Source: Coprinus comatus
Lineage: Eukaryota; Basidiomycota; Agaricomycetes; Agaricales; Agaricaceae
Length of the DNA stretch: 64,000 bases
Direction: 5' to 3'
NCBI GenBank assembly: GCA_034638255.1
Contig: JAWPGT010000026.1
Span: 1-64,000 of the forward strand
Part shown: positions 34,601 through 45,560 of the stretch, piece by piece
How the letters are laid out: each line of letters opens with the position of its first letter
Numbering within the stretch: position 1 is the first letter of the stretch
The notes under the pieces: generated by a model
The model's input: only the letters and a program-made list of their open reading frames with translations
Database searches by the model: none
What the model was told of the DNA's origin: nothing
Program-made: the position numbers and the translations under genes

Positions 34601-37292
34601 AAAATCTTTCAAGTGCCGCAAAGGCATCAGATTTGGCTCGTAAGAGGAGGATCCAGGCATGGCTAGAATAGTCATCATAGAACGTCATTGCCCACTTGTA
34701 CTTGTGATACGAGGCAACGGGGAATTCTAGAAGATCACTGTGGATCAATTCTAGAAGATCACTGTGGATCAATTCTAGAAGATCACTGTGGATCAATTCT
34801 AGAAGATCACTGTGGATCAATTCTAGAAGATCACTGTGGATCAATTCTAGAAGATCACTGTGGATCAATTCTAAAAATGTCTTCGCTCGTGTCGAAGAAG
34901 GATGATGTGCATCATCGGACATTTTGCCATGAGCACAACCATCACATACTTGACGGGAGATAGGAATGTCAAACTCGGGTACTTTTTCCGAGTGTTTTGG
35001 GAGTTGTCGCAATACTTCCTTTCCAGGATGTGCTAATCGACGGTGCCAAAGATCATAAACAGAAAGTTTTGATGCGCAATAAGATAGCACCTGGTTCACA
35101 GTATAGTGACACACCAACCTAGTGTGAACATGGTGGAGGGCATCTTCCATAACTTTAAATGTTGTGATGCGTGATGCATGCATGAACAATTTTCCGTTTG
35201 AACGAAATATGTTGGTTCTCTTTAAATTTGACTCACTCCTCATTCCTTGCAGCCATAAGGTGCCAGGTGAAATGATTCTAGTGGAGAGAGACTCTAAATA
35301 ATAGACCGGATACAGTGGAGTCATTCTAGTGACTCTGTCTACTTCGTGTTGGAAGAGAACTTTCCCACGACCTTTTATGGTTATGAGGTTGTTGCTGGCA
35401 TCTCTGACACCACCAAATTCTCCATTCTCTAACTCGATAAAGTCAGCTATATGTGGTGTGCAATTAAAGCTAGCGCCTGAATCAAGGAGCCAAATAGCAG
35501 ACTCTCTAGCATAATTAGGTTTACTTTTATCTTCGCAGAAGTTGCATAAGCAATCATCAAGATGATTCGATGATTCATCACTATTCTTAGGATCTTTTAG
35601 ATATTTCGTTGGTAAGACAAAACGATCACAAATAGAAACAGGAGAAGGGATCATATTGAAAACAGGAGTACAAACAGTAGTAGATGTAAAAGGAGAACTC
35701 GTAATAGTCCGACTAATGTCCGGCAGTCCGATATGACGCTCTAGAACATGGGGTCTGATGGAGCCATTGGTTCGTCCCCCCAAGCAAGCTTGGGGGCATC
35801 TCTGTAAGTTCCATTTAGTAATGAAGAATTCTTGAGAGAAGAAAGGAACGTACTCATTATACCATCCATCATCGACCTCGTAGTCAGCATCTGCGTCAAA
35901 GTCCGGATCATTCATATAGGCATCAGCCTCAGCGATTGCATCAGGAACATCGGAAGGTGGGACATAAGAAGGAGACTGAGATCGACACGTGGGGGACCCA
36001 GGTGTAGAAACTGAAGACGAATCAACTTCCTCTTCAGGAAGGATTGTAGCAACCATCACATCAAGGGATGGTGGAGGTGACGGGGGAGAGGGTTCAGCCG
36101 GGCCGAAGCCAAGGCAAGCACCCATCCTTTCAAAGACCTCTGCCTTCTTTTTCTGGTACCGGGTACAACCGACCAGGTGTCCAACCGGAGGAAGAAGAGT
36201 GGCACGAGGAGCAACATAAGGCTCAACTCCGTGCACGACAACTTCATCAGCAGCCTTTTTCAAGGCTACTGCCTTGAGTTGGGGATCAGTAGTCTTCATC
36301 CTCTCAACGAGAGAACGAGTGGAGGAAGGTTTGTTAGTGGGAGTCGTGAAGGACTCCAGAACAGCGGGTGACAGGATCATGTCGACATTACCATCTTCTC
36401 CTTCGGCTTTGTTTGCCTTGTTGCCTCCACATTTTCCATGTCGATGCTTCTTCTTTTTATCTTTATCCCCCCCAGAAGCATCACCAGAACTGGAGTTCTG
36501 GTTCTGATTTGGTCTAGAATTAGACCCAGAAGCATTCTGTTGTTGTTGTTGGGGCTGCTGGGGAGCGCCACCAGAGGGTTTAGAATAGGGCTTTGCACCC
36601 TTGTAGTTTTTAATGCCGGTGGAAGCGGCACGAGAAGCAGAAGCAGCTCCACGGGAATCTCGCCATGCACCCATAATTGCATCGGAGACGATCTGAACCG
36701 TGAGGTTCGAGAGGGAGTTACCATATTGAACAAGGAGGGCGGCACGAGTAGCACTCCATTGAGGGGGAATGCGAGTCATTAACATCAACGCACGGAGGAT
36801 ACCAGGGATGTTAATTGGGGGCGAGGCTTGCTCGAGCTGCATGAAATAATTTCGGAAGGTAGAGATCTCCTTAGAGGGATCATTCACACCAGATAACCGA
36901 AAAGAATCTGCAGAAGCATACAGCTCGTAGGCTGCACCTGCCGAAAAAGTGCCATATACTCGTCTCAGGTGTGTCCAGAGACCATCAGAGGTTGTTTCAC
37001 CATGCCGGAGCATGTCATCGCTCAATCGGGAATTTAACATCCCAAGGGCAAATGCCTCACAATTATCGAACTTTCGAATTTCATCGATGTTCGTGGGGGG
37101 TACCATAGCAGTGGTGCCAGTTGCGGGGGAACCACCAACAGCTGCAGGCCTTGCGGCGCTGCCGTCGATCATTCTCGCTACACACCATCCATCCATGTGG
37201 ATCATATTGGCAATTGACAAAACACGTGCTTTCCACACTTGGTAGTTAGCAGTGCCTGTGAGAACTGGGATCGAGGGGATCAAAGCGGCCAT
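31653..37292 (-). pseudogene. Copia-1 gag-pol polyprotein, one nonsense codon and altered RT active site
   Basis: Start at ATG 37292 (MAALIPSIPVLTGTANYQVW). Order: gag with Gln/Asn-rich and Lys-rich tail (no clear CCHC knuckle), protease LLDSGASFNC, integrase zinc region (HRRLAHPGKEVLRQL...CDGCAHGK), integrase core with an expanded octapeptide carrying the first Asp, then IRTDNGGEYVSKQF and HQQNGRAERLN, long Pro/Ser linker, RT and RNase H. RT has VNVKTAYLYGKL (codon at 32928-32930 is Asn where the family has Asp) and YVDNVLFMG (32661-32663 is Asn in place of the second Asp of YVDD). A TAG at 31986-31988 splits RNase H; the end MTELGLHNNEPMDICGDN continues in frame. Otherwise about 1,870 codons are open. 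Confidence 0.9.
34724..34871 (-). repeat. Six tandem 24-bp repeats inside Copia-1 integrase
   Basis: Unit CTAGAAGATCACTGTGGATC plus AATT (24 bp), six times, in frame, giving LELIHSDL repeated six times. A normal integrase has this segment once, as the strand holding the first catalytic Asp (IHSD). Confidence 0.92.
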
Positions 37293-37576
37293 GAGTGATG
37301 TTTGGAGATAAAATTCTACAACAAAACATGTGTCAGATCTATGAACTAAAGCTGCACTACATGCACTATGTTCTACAGAGCTATGTGCTGCCCGTCTAAC
37401 CGAGTACGGTAAGGGTATGCATAGAGTACACTGATGGGTCAAACGTCTCGAGTGAGCGGAACTCGGACTTCCCTCACAGGTGAATCCAGCTTCACCCTCG
37501 AGCTCAGTGCTGCACGATGAGTAGTACTCATCAAGTGTGCATCGTGAGTCGTACAGGCTAACCGGGGCCCATAACC

Positions 37577-37794
37577 TGTTAAAACAAGAGCGTAGCATGT
37601 ATGCTAAGGTAGGTATGACTTAGACTTACTGAGGGTGGTTGTTGAGGTAGAAAAGAACTTAAGTATATAATGCAACTACTACAAGGTTTATATATGTTAA
37701 TGCAATGGTCCGTGCGAGAACATATTTGAGTCACATGTTCATCTAGCGTAATGCCATTAGAGAATGTCATTGTAGAACTAATAATAGTTCAACA
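37577..37794 (-). repeat. Copia-1 5' LTR
   Basis: 218 bp, partner of 31399-31616; on the element strand it is followed by GGTTATGGGCCCCGG, the likely primer-binding region. Confidence 0.93.
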
Positions 37795-37799
37795 GGAAT
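37795..37799. repeat. GGAAT target-site duplication, right of Copia-1
   Basis: Exact repeat of 31394-31398. Confidence 0.85.
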
Positions 37800-38607
37800 G
37801 GAGTCGAAGGCCGTGGAATGGATAAGTCGAGGTGCAGTGGGGTTCTTGCGATAGAACTTGGCGATCTTTTCGGGGGTGTGGACATCGGCTGCGAGTTCCC
37901 AAGAGTTCTCTTCCATGCTGAAGTCTTGCCACTTGATCAGAAATCTGAGTTTACCTCGTTGCACTTTACTGTCCAATATTTCTTCTACTTCCCATTCCTC
38001 TTCGTTGTCCACCAGTATTGGCATTGGTATTTTTGTCGGCTTCCGACCAGGGATTGGGTCTTCGGGAGCTGGAGTGAGTTTAACCACATTGAACACCGGG
38101 TGCAGGTGAGACAACCTTCAGGGAAGCTTGAGCCGATATGCCCCAGGCCCAACCTTGCAGTCGACGGCGAAAGGACCTAACCGTGTGTGCTCAAACTTCT
38201 TTGAGGGCTGACTCGTTGCGATGTCCGATGCATCAAGGTAAACCATGTCACCCATCTTGAGCTCAGGGGCAGGGGTCCGACGTCGATCATAGTACTTCGC
38301 CATATCGTCCTTTGCCTTCACCAGTGCCGATTTTGCTTCTTCTAGTGCCGACTCCATCTGGGTTTTGAACTCATTGACCGTTTTGAGTCGGGAGGGGTGT
38401 TGTCGGGGTTCAAAGCCCATGCGAGGGTCGCGGCCGGTGTCTAACACAAAGGGCAATTGGTGGGTCGCAGCATGAACGTGATTGTTGTGTTGGAATTTGG
38501 CGAGCGGGAGAAGGTCATACCAGTCATTCTGTCGCTGGTTAACAAAGACTCGGATGTACTGGTCGAGTTCTTGGTTAACTCGTTCGGTTTGACCGTCGGC
38601 TTGTGGG

Positions 38608-39242
38608 TGTTACGAGTCCACCCAAACCACCGGCCCGTACCACCACCACCGAGGAAGACTTGTTCGCCATCTTCCCCAAACTCATTCCCAATGACGACAC
38701 CATGGACGACTCCGCTTGACATACCATTCCCTGGTGACATCACGGTGACATCACTATGACATCGCTATGACCTAACGTCGAACTAAGTATGAGACTCCAC
38801 TTATGCTTAGAAGTATACATTTCCCCAGCTCCAGTATTAGTTATCTGTTTCATCATTTTACTCCTGTTGACTAATCTTTCATTGTATATGGAGTAAATAG
38901 TCCCCGACCCCGATGTCTCACCTACTCCTGTTGACAGTTCTAGCATTGTGTATGGAGTAGATTATAAAGCGATGACGAGTATTAGGTTATAATTAGTTAG
39001 TAGCTATTATTAGGTACATCCCTAGAATAGTATAAATACTCGATGTATTAGACGATTAAAGCCTTAAGCTTTAATCTCTTCTGTTGTAGCCCTTATACAT
39101 CTCTGTCTCCATACCTCTCGGTCACTAGGTTGAAAGGCCTTGAGATTGCAGCAGAGTGTTTATTGATCGCACGTTCCTACACGACTGCACTCTAGCGTTT
39201 AAGTTCCAGGAGTGTTCAGCTTAACGGTTCATGGTCATAACA
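38608..39242 (+). mobile_element. Solo LTR of family a, inserted in Gypsy-2 integrase
   Basis: 635 bp, TGTTACGAG...GTCATAACA, flanked by GTGGG (38603-38607) and GCGGG (39243-39247), a 5-bp duplication with one mismatch. Opposite orientation to the Gypsy-1 LTR. Removing it rejoins the integrase motif WHP-QADGQTE. Confidence 0.82.
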
Positions 39243-39477
39243 GCGGGTGCCAAGCTGTAGTCGCAGCAACCTTGATGCCTAAGAGTCGGTACAACTCCCG
39301 GGTGAATTCCGACACAAACTGCGGGCCTTGGTCGGAGACAACACATTGAGGTAGGCCGTGGAGCTTCCAGATGTTGTGGAGGAAGAGTCGGGCGACACCT
39401 TCAGCAGTGCAAGTCATGTGGGTCGGCAGGAAATGAACTCGTTTCAATACTGAATCAATGACTGTGAACACTGTGTC

Positions 39478-39885
39478 AGAATGGTAGAGAGTAGTGAAGA
39501 GAATGTGAGGAGTGAAGTTTGAATACTTCCATGATAACTATTATGGGTTGGAGTTTTCTAATCCCACATATAGTGCTGCCAAGCGCTCAAATAATATGGT
39601 CCCAACATAGGGTGCTTCATAGCTGCCATGTTCATATTCAGGGGAGTGTTGAACTATTATTAGTTCTATCATGACATTCTCATATGGCATCATGCTTGAT
39701 GAATATACTTTCATGATCTATATCATGTGACCTAGTATATTCTCGCACAGACCACTGTAAATATGTATATAAGTTTGTACTCCTGCATTATATACTTCAG
39801 TTCCTTTTCTACTAACAACCAATACCCTCAGTAAGTCCAGAGTTGTACCTACCTATGTTTCATACACTACAATCTTGTTTCAACA
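39478..39885 (+). mobile_element. Copia 3' fragment with LTR (39648-39885), + strand
   Basis: Encodes the end of a Copia RNase H region on + (FEYFHDNYYGLEFSNPTYSA, as at the end of Copia-1) followed by GGGGAG and an LTR TGTTGAACTATTATTAGT...GTTTCAACA, clearly diverged from the Copia-1 LTR. It truncates Gypsy-2. Confidence 0.75.
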
Positions 39886-40099
39886 TTCATGAGCAAGTAA
39901 AGCTTGAGGATTTACTTAGTTCTATCCTTGGAACTAAAAAGCTCCTCAGAGTACCTTGGGCCATGTTAAAACAAGAGTGTAGCATGTATGCTAAGGTAGG
40001 TACAACTTAGACTTACTGAGGGTAGTTGTTGAGGTAGAAAAGAACTTAAGTATATAATGCAACTACTACAAGGTTTATATATGTTAATGCAATGGTCCA
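39886..40099 (-). mobile_element. Copia 5' fragment: partial LTR and leader
   Basis: 39965-40099 matches the first ~135 bp of the Copia-1 LTR on + (TGTTAAAACAAGAGTGTAGC onward), with leader-like DNA at 39886-39964 (reads TGGCCCAAGGTACTC on -, next to the LTR end). The rest of this copy is missing. Confidence 0.65.
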
Positions 40100-40733
40100 T
40101 ATTATGACCACAAACCATTAAGCTGAACACTCCTGGAACTTAAACGCTAGAGTGCAGTCGTGTAGGAATGTGCATTCAATAAACACTCTGCTGCAATCTC
40201 AAGGCCTTTCAACCTAGTGACCAAGAGGTATGGAGACAGAGATGTATAAGGGATACAACAGAAGAGATTAAAGCTTAAGGCTTTAATCGTCTAATACATC
40301 GAGTATTTATACTATTCTAGGGATGTACCCAATAATAGCTACTAACTAATTATATCCTTACTACTCGTCATTGCTTTATAATCTACTCCATAAACAATGC
40401 TAGAACTGTCAACAGAAGTAGGTGAGACATCGGGGTTGGGGACTATTTACTCCATACACAATGAAAGATTAGTCAACAGGAGTAAAATGACCAAACTGAT
40501 AAGTAATACTGGAGCCAGAGAAATGTAACCTTCTAAATATAAATGGAAACTTATACTTAGTTCGATGTTAGGTCATAGTGGTGTCTTGTAGACCACAGTG
40601 GGGCTTGGAGTCTCTTCATCATACGATGTCATCCATGACAGAGTCGTCTTGGGGAATGAGCTCAGGGAAGATGGCAAACAGATCTTCTTCCATAGTAGTG
40701 GTGTGGGCCGGTGGATTGGGTGGGCTCGTAACA
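40100..40733 (-). mobile_element. Solo LTR of family a, diverged
   Basis: 634 bp, TATTATGACC...CTCGTAACA (first base pair changed from TG), in the Gypsy-1 LTR orientation and clearly more diverged. Flanks GTCCA (40095-40099) and GTCCG (40734-40738) look like a 5-bp duplication with one mismatch. Confidence 0.72.
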
Positions 40734-40914
40734 GTCCGTGTTTAACATCAGATTGATCCATTGACAGTGGGAAGTTAGAAGTTGGAAGTTGGAATTGCCC
40801 ATCTCTCTTTGATCATTGATTTGATCATCATTCATGACGTGAGAAAACGATCCTCAACGATTCACTGACATCTATCTCTATCTTTGCGTCACCCATCTGG
40901 ATCCAGATAACTTG

Positions 40915-42462
40915 ATGAAGACCACCATCGCCCAAGCCTGCTCTCGCTGCGGCTCCCCGTGTCTGTTATGCCCTGACAATCCCCAGTCATTCCCACCCGA
41001 GTCGTCTGATGACGAGATCACGTATATCAACGAGGAGTGCGCTGTAATCGATGAGCAAATTCGATTGCTCAAGGGAAAAAGGGCTATTCAGAGACGCAGG
41101 TTGAATGAGTTACACTCGAACACCAGGTCTCTTCCACCAGAAACTCTTTCCGAAATATTTCGACACATATACCATGATATCAACGACAAACAGTCTCTTT
41201 TCCAAGTGTTATCCGTTTGCAGTCATTGGTATCAAACTGCGTGCTCAACCCCCGACCTATGGTTAAAGCTCTCACTATCATTGAAACCCAGCAACTTGGT
41301 GGACAAGGCCAACCTACTGCGATTTTGGCTTTCCAACTTGGGATCAGTACCACTCAAGCTAGAGTTACTGAATTGTCGTCACTCACGTCCTAGTTTGGGT
41401 CCAATAATGACAATCCTTTCTGAGAAAGACAACGCCAGGAAAATCCAAGGACTATCATTTCATTATCCACTTCCCTCCTGCATGTCTGTTATCACACAGA
41501 ATTGTGTCAACCTCGAGCAACTTGAATTGCTTGGATCATATTCATATGCGTCATCATCATCAACACTTGGTGGAATTAATACTACTGAAGCTCAACACAT
41601 CGTCAATCTCGAAAACCAAACCCAGCTTCAGACCCTTACATTACAGGACTGGCGGCACGGTTCTTTCAGTATTCCATCTACTCTCAATATCACAACCCTC
41701 AGGATTCAAGATAGTGAAGGTGTTTTTTACCTCGATCTTCTTGATCAGTGTCAACATACCCTCATCAACTTGTATATGTCCTTCTGGGCAACCTATACCC
41801 TTTCCAACTACCCCAACGAAAAACCCCCTGTCACCCTTCATCACCTGCAGACGCTTCATCTGGAACTTTCAGTCCATCTACCTGCTCTGTTTGGTAATTT
41901 GAAACTCCCTACCATTAAAAATTTCGGGCTGGAGGTCAACATTACTGCACAACGGTATCACGACGCGGATGTTGATGTCGCTAGGATGTGTGAATTACTG
42001 CCAAACATACACACTACACTCACCATAGCTGTTGATGGAGAGGTAAAACCTCCTGACCCGCGTTGGTTTCCTTTCCTTGAACACTTGCTTGGCCATGCAG
42101 ATCAGATCCAGAAACTCATTATTAGTACTAGTGGCTTCCAAAATTTTGGTAATAGCCAGTTCACAACACATCTCCTCCAACTTCTCTCTACAACAAAATC
42201 ATCTGATCCTGAAACCATAGTCCTTCCATACCTATGTGAACTGAAAATTCACGATCGTCGCTTATTCCCATATTGGTTCGATTCCCTGCTCACAATGTTT
42301 CGAAACAGGAGGATTGGGCTTCATCAGCACTTCCATTTGGAGCTGTTGACACTTCACGAACGGCAGAAAGAGCTGCTTGATAATCTTGTAAATCAGTTGA
42401 TAGAAGAGGGTTATTTGATATCAATCGACATTCAGATGGTGGACCTATCTCCAGTTATGTAG
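40915..42462 (+). CDS. F-box protein, intact single-exon copy (515 aa)
   Basis: N-terminal Cys pairs (CSRCGSPCLLC) may bind zinc; an acidic/helical linker (DDEITYINEECAVIDEQIRL) leads to the F-box at about residues 70-115 (LPPETLSEIFRHIYHD ... VCSHWYQTACSTPDLW). The rest is a long Leu-rich region of beta/alpha repeats typical of Agaricomycete F-box proteins. Such proteins recruit substrates to SCF ubiquitin ligases via Skp1; the target is unknown. No intron is needed. The stop lies 23 bp before the right inverted-repeat arm. It has a pseudogene relative at 11846-13357 and relics after 48.8 kb; the upstream region is duplicated at 25175-25290. Confidence 0.85.
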   Translation: MKTTIAQACSRCGSPCLLCPDNPQSFPPESSDDEITYINEECAVIDEQIRLLKGKRAIQRRRLNELHSNTRSLPPETLSEIFRHIYHDINDKQSLFQVLSVCSHWYQTACSTPDLWLKLSLSLKPSNLVDKANLLRFWLSNLGSVPLKLELLNCRHSRPSLGPIMTILSEKDNARKIQGLSFHYPLPSCMSVITQNCVNLEQLELLGSYSYASSSSTLGGINTTEAQHIVNLENQTQLQTLTLQDWRHGSFSIPSTLNITTLRIQDSEGVFYLDLLDQCQHTLINLYMSFWATYTLSNYPNEKPPVTLHHLQTLHLELSVHLPALFGNLKLPTIKNFGLEVNITAQRYHDADVDVARMCELLPNIHTTLTIAVDGEVKPPDPRWFPFLEHLLGHADQIQKLIISTSGFQNFGNSQFTTHLLQLLSTTKSSDPETIVLPYLCELKIHDRRLFPYWFDSLLTMFRNRRIGLHQHFHLELLTLHERQKELLDNLVNQLIEEGYLISIDIQMVDLSPVM

Positions 42463-43290
42463 TAACGTGAATGTTGTGCTGTATCTACTTTACAGTCTCC
42501 AAAATCAGAATCTCGGCATTGAGAATATCGGAAAGGGCGAGGATGGTGGCAATTAGAATCAAATAAGTGTGGTCACCCGGAACAAGGTCAAGACGAGGTA
42601 TTGATGGGATTGGAGGCTGAGAGGCAGGTGTCGAATAGCGTAGGGATGTTCTGTCTAATCTACTTAGGCAGTTTACGTGCTTCCCAAGTGGAAGGATACT
42701 AGCATTTAATGGCCGCAATTTGTGAGTCGAAAGAATGGACTGGCAGGTTGGTAACGCGCCGACCATGTCACATGTTACTACCAACTCTCTCCAGCCTTAA
42801 ACGACTCTTGCAAAGTACACACGTCTGACGTCTGGCAAGGATCATTACCAGTGACCCCTATGAAGAGGTCATTGTAGTATGCCAAGTGTAAACCTCTGCA
42901 CCTCTCGCAACAAAACTACTCCTGTCTGTTGACCTGGAATGCTAGAAAATCCAGGTTGTTACTCAAGCTTGAGGACCGCGTCTTGAAGATTGATTCTCAA
43001 TGCTTTTAGGAGAGCTTATTGCCATCTGGTCATTGTCACATGCGTCATACGGGGTGGTTATAAATATCCGCCGATCCTTTCCAAGAATAACATACTCGAT
43101 AAACATATACTCTGTCAATGTCCAGAAATGCAATCCAAAAGCGCACCAGTTGCCAAAAATAACGCGTCAAACACTTTCAATACCTTCTATCTATCTATGG
43201 CTTGATTTCTGGTGTAGGCGGTATCCTTGTTCAATTACGATCCCCTCGGTGTCGATTGTTGATTTCACCGATCGCGTTTTCCTCGACAGC

Positions 43291-43298
43291 TATATAAG
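43291..43298 (+). promoter_or_regulatory. TATA box of arm gene
   Basis: TATATAAG, 96-103 bp upstream of the ATG at 43394; mirrored in the left arm at about 23432-23439. Confidence 0.5.
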
Positions 43299-43393
43299 GC
43301 CTTCTCGTTACAAACGGAGCTTCCTTCATCTTGAACTGTAACCAATACATCGTCGCAACAAGTCAAACAACAATCCCAACAATATTTCTCTCA

Positions 43394-43878
43394 ATGGATT
43401 ACATTTATACTCAAGTTCCCTCTGTTGTGTACTGGCCTGGTGCCTTACAGCAGAGTTATCTTGGATATCAGTGTACCATACGTCCTTCGACCACATTCAA
43501 CAAGCGGGCTCGATCTTCCCCGCTGGAGAATGGGAAGATGACGCGTCACCTCAAGGCGATTCACTCAGCTCGTGCTGCTGTCAAGATCTCCCAGCACAAA
43601 ATAGTAGCTATGAAGAAAGTGGTTCCGAGTACGTATGGGTGTACATCTACAACGTCTCTAGGATACTGAGCACAAGTCAACCTTAAGAATGTCGTCACTC
43701 TACAACTAAATTTATGAAATGGGCAAGGCTCCCGACCACCAATAGTGAGTTTATTTCTCTGCTGTGAGAAAATGGTTTTGTTGACTAGCGTGTACTTGTA
43801 GAGCCAAGAGGGAAGAGTTACAGGGTTCAGAGTAATTCATCCTTCGTCGTCGTCTTATCTTTTGTTCCCCTATGTTGA
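43394..43878 (+). CDS. Hypothetical small protein, right-arm copy (tentative, 98 aa)
   Basis: Tentative exons 43394..43439, 43472..43628, 43728..43744, 43802..43878, phases kept. It starts MDYIYTQVPSVVYWP; the main exon reads FDHIQQAGSIFPAGEWEDDA and a Cys-rich SSCCCQDLPA. The first intron would be only 32 nt, and other joins are possible, including a longer product running into the next reading frame. A well-placed TATA box supports transcription. No family recognised; the gene may be specific to this lineage. Confidence 0.3.
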
Positions 43879-43894
43879 TTGTTTCCCAGCTTCA

Positions 43895-44395
43895 ATGGAA
43901 GTGGATTCTCCAGGCTCACCAATGTCAGGTAGGTTATGTTCCCTATGAGATCAGATTTATTACTGATAGAATCGCCTAGTATGCGACGACGATGTTGACA
44001 TGGAGTATCCCACAGTGGAATTTGACTGCGATGGGGATTTCATGATGGGAAGTCCTGTTGCCGTTGATGTTACCTTTGGAGGAATCAATGTCGATGACGA
44101 TGTTCTCATGAGTGACCTTCTTCCTCTGCCGGTCACTACATACACTCTCTACAGCTCGACCGCAACGCTGATCAACGAGACCAAAAGCATCGACACAGAA
44201 GCTAAGAACAATGCCAAACCCTCGTCACGCCCTTTTGGACTTTCCAACATCACTTCATGGCTGGCCTCTGTAGATTTCGATGGATTGATCCAACTTCCAT
44301 TGGTTGGGGCCCTCAGCGTGGGTATCATGTTCTGGCCTCAGTTTTACATACTAACCACACTCATACAGCTCGATTCATTCTCAGTCTGGGACTGA
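43895..44395 (+). CDS. Acidic hypothetical protein, right-arm copy (149 aa)
   Basis: Exons 43895..43928 and 43980..44395; 51-nt intron with phase kept. Starts MEVDSPGSPMSVCDDDVDME. Asp-rich first half, hydrophobic possible membrane segment near residues 120-140. The reading frame stays open upstream of the ATG (SSSYLLFPYVDCFPAS), so it may be the last exon of a longer gene with 43394-43878. Confidence 0.5.
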
Positions 44396-44789
44396 GGTAA
44401 GCGTTACATCGTTATTTTCTTCGCTTTTTACCAAATCTTTCATAAACAGAATTTCAAATAACATCGCAACACATTCTACACTCCCATCTCCATGACTGAC
44501 CTACGTCGGTTATGTATTATATGGTGATCTAGTCTTCCGACCATGCACTCGGGAACCGGCAAACAAGTTCCATGAAGGGCGATCACCAACATCGCTATTG
44601 GCTGGCATCCTCAGTTCATGCGATCTTCTGTCGTTTTCTTCCTACACAAAGGTGGAAGAACTGTAGGGGAGGTTGAAAGATTCTTAACGCATACAACAAG
44701 GTAGCTATTCTCATTTTAGTCTGCATATATGCAGTATCTAAATTCCAATTTTCGAGCATCGGTTTTATTCTGTCACATGTCTATCAATT

Positions 44790-45560
44790 GTCTTTTCTCT
44801 TGGGTTTGTCATTTCTCTCTGGTTTTTCTCTCTCTTGTGTCTCGGTCTGGATTTGTCGTCTTTCTCTGGGTCCCTCTATATCTCTCTCTGGTTTTGTTTC
44901 CGACTCCCTTGTTGAACATTCTTCTATGGATTTATCACTCTGGATTTGTCTTTTCTCTCTCCTTTCATTCCCTTTGTATCAACATCCAGTGTCCCATCAC
45001 AGTCTATCCGTTTTCTCCTGAACCCGACATCCTTATCCATCTCTCTGCATTTGTCTCTTCTTTCTTCTGGATTTGTATTTGTCGTCCAACGTCCTCGCTC
45101 AATCTATCCCTTTCTTTTCTTGAACCCAACACCCTTGTCTTCCTGATGTTCCCCTCATCTCTCCTCGACTTGCATTCAAGCCAATGTTCAACTTCAATGG
45201 TCATCAAGCACTGGATCACTGATCTAGTACAACATCTTTCTGGAATACCATTACCCTTCCACTACGATCTCCTCAACATTCGTTCCATATCTCAAGGTCA
45301 TAGCACATGGACCCAGTTTATATGGGTGTTACTTGCCAACGTTTCCGGATCAAGGTCATAAAGAGCCTTCTGATATCCCTCCTTTTTCTCGTTCTTCCGA
45401 CTATCTGGAATTTTGTTTGAGCTTTCTAGATTTGTATTTGTCTTTTCTATTGGCACCTGAGGCCTCCCCACAGTCTATTCCTTCCTTTTCTCCAACCCGA
45501 CTTCCATACTTTCCTGTTCTCTTTGCCTTCTATATGTCAAGGTCGTCACATCAATCTCGC
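44790..45560. repeat. CT-rich low-complexity tract, right arm
   Basis: Pyrimidine-rich with recurring TTTCTCTCTGG and TGGATTTGTC words; mirror of 21170-21950. One of the two arm indels lies here. Confidence 0.6.

Larger units (their letters stand above)
31399..37794 (-). mobile_element. Copia-1: full-length Ty1/Copia LTR retrotransposon (6,396 bp)
   Basis: Two 218-bp LTRs differing at only three sites, a GGAAT target duplication, a polypurine tract CAGGGGAG before the 3' LTR (element strand) and one long gag-pol frame. It sits in the chromodomain end of Gypsy-2. It is clearly young, yet its reverse transcriptase motif is altered (see gag-pol entry). Confidence 0.93.
30966..39471 (-). mobile_element. 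Gypsy-2: second Ty3/Gypsy element, interrupted by Copia and by a solo LTR, 5'-truncated
   Basis: Pieces on -: integrase core (39471-39243), solo LTR insertion (38608-39242), rest of integrase and chromodomain (38602-37795), Copia insertion (31399-37794), then element tail and 3' LTR (31398-30966). The 5' side stops at about 39471, where a + strand Copia fragment begins. The nesting gives relative ages: Gypsy-1 oldest, then Gypsy-2, then Copia and the solo LTR. Confidence 0.8.
37795..39471 (-). pseudogene. Gypsy-2 integrase and chromodomain, interrupted
   Basis: Integrase core: VVSDQGPQFVSEFTRELYRL (39471-39243), broken by the solo LTR, then QADGQTERVNQELDQYIRVF and LPFVLDTGRDPRMGFEPRQH (38602 down), the C-terminal YYDRRRTPAPELKMGDMVYL, a stop near 38118, and a chromodomain EWEVEEILDS...RFLIKWQDFSMEENSWELA ending at the Copia junction. 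Sequence is distinct from Gypsy-1, so this is another family. Confidence 0.8.

Noticed and set aside
34688..34963. Plus-strand ILEDHCGS repeat protein
   Set aside because: Antisense shadow of the integrase octapeptide repeat.
38441..38946. Glycine-rich frames on minus and plus strands
   Set aside because: Shadow frames of the solo LTR and the Gypsy-2 integrase.
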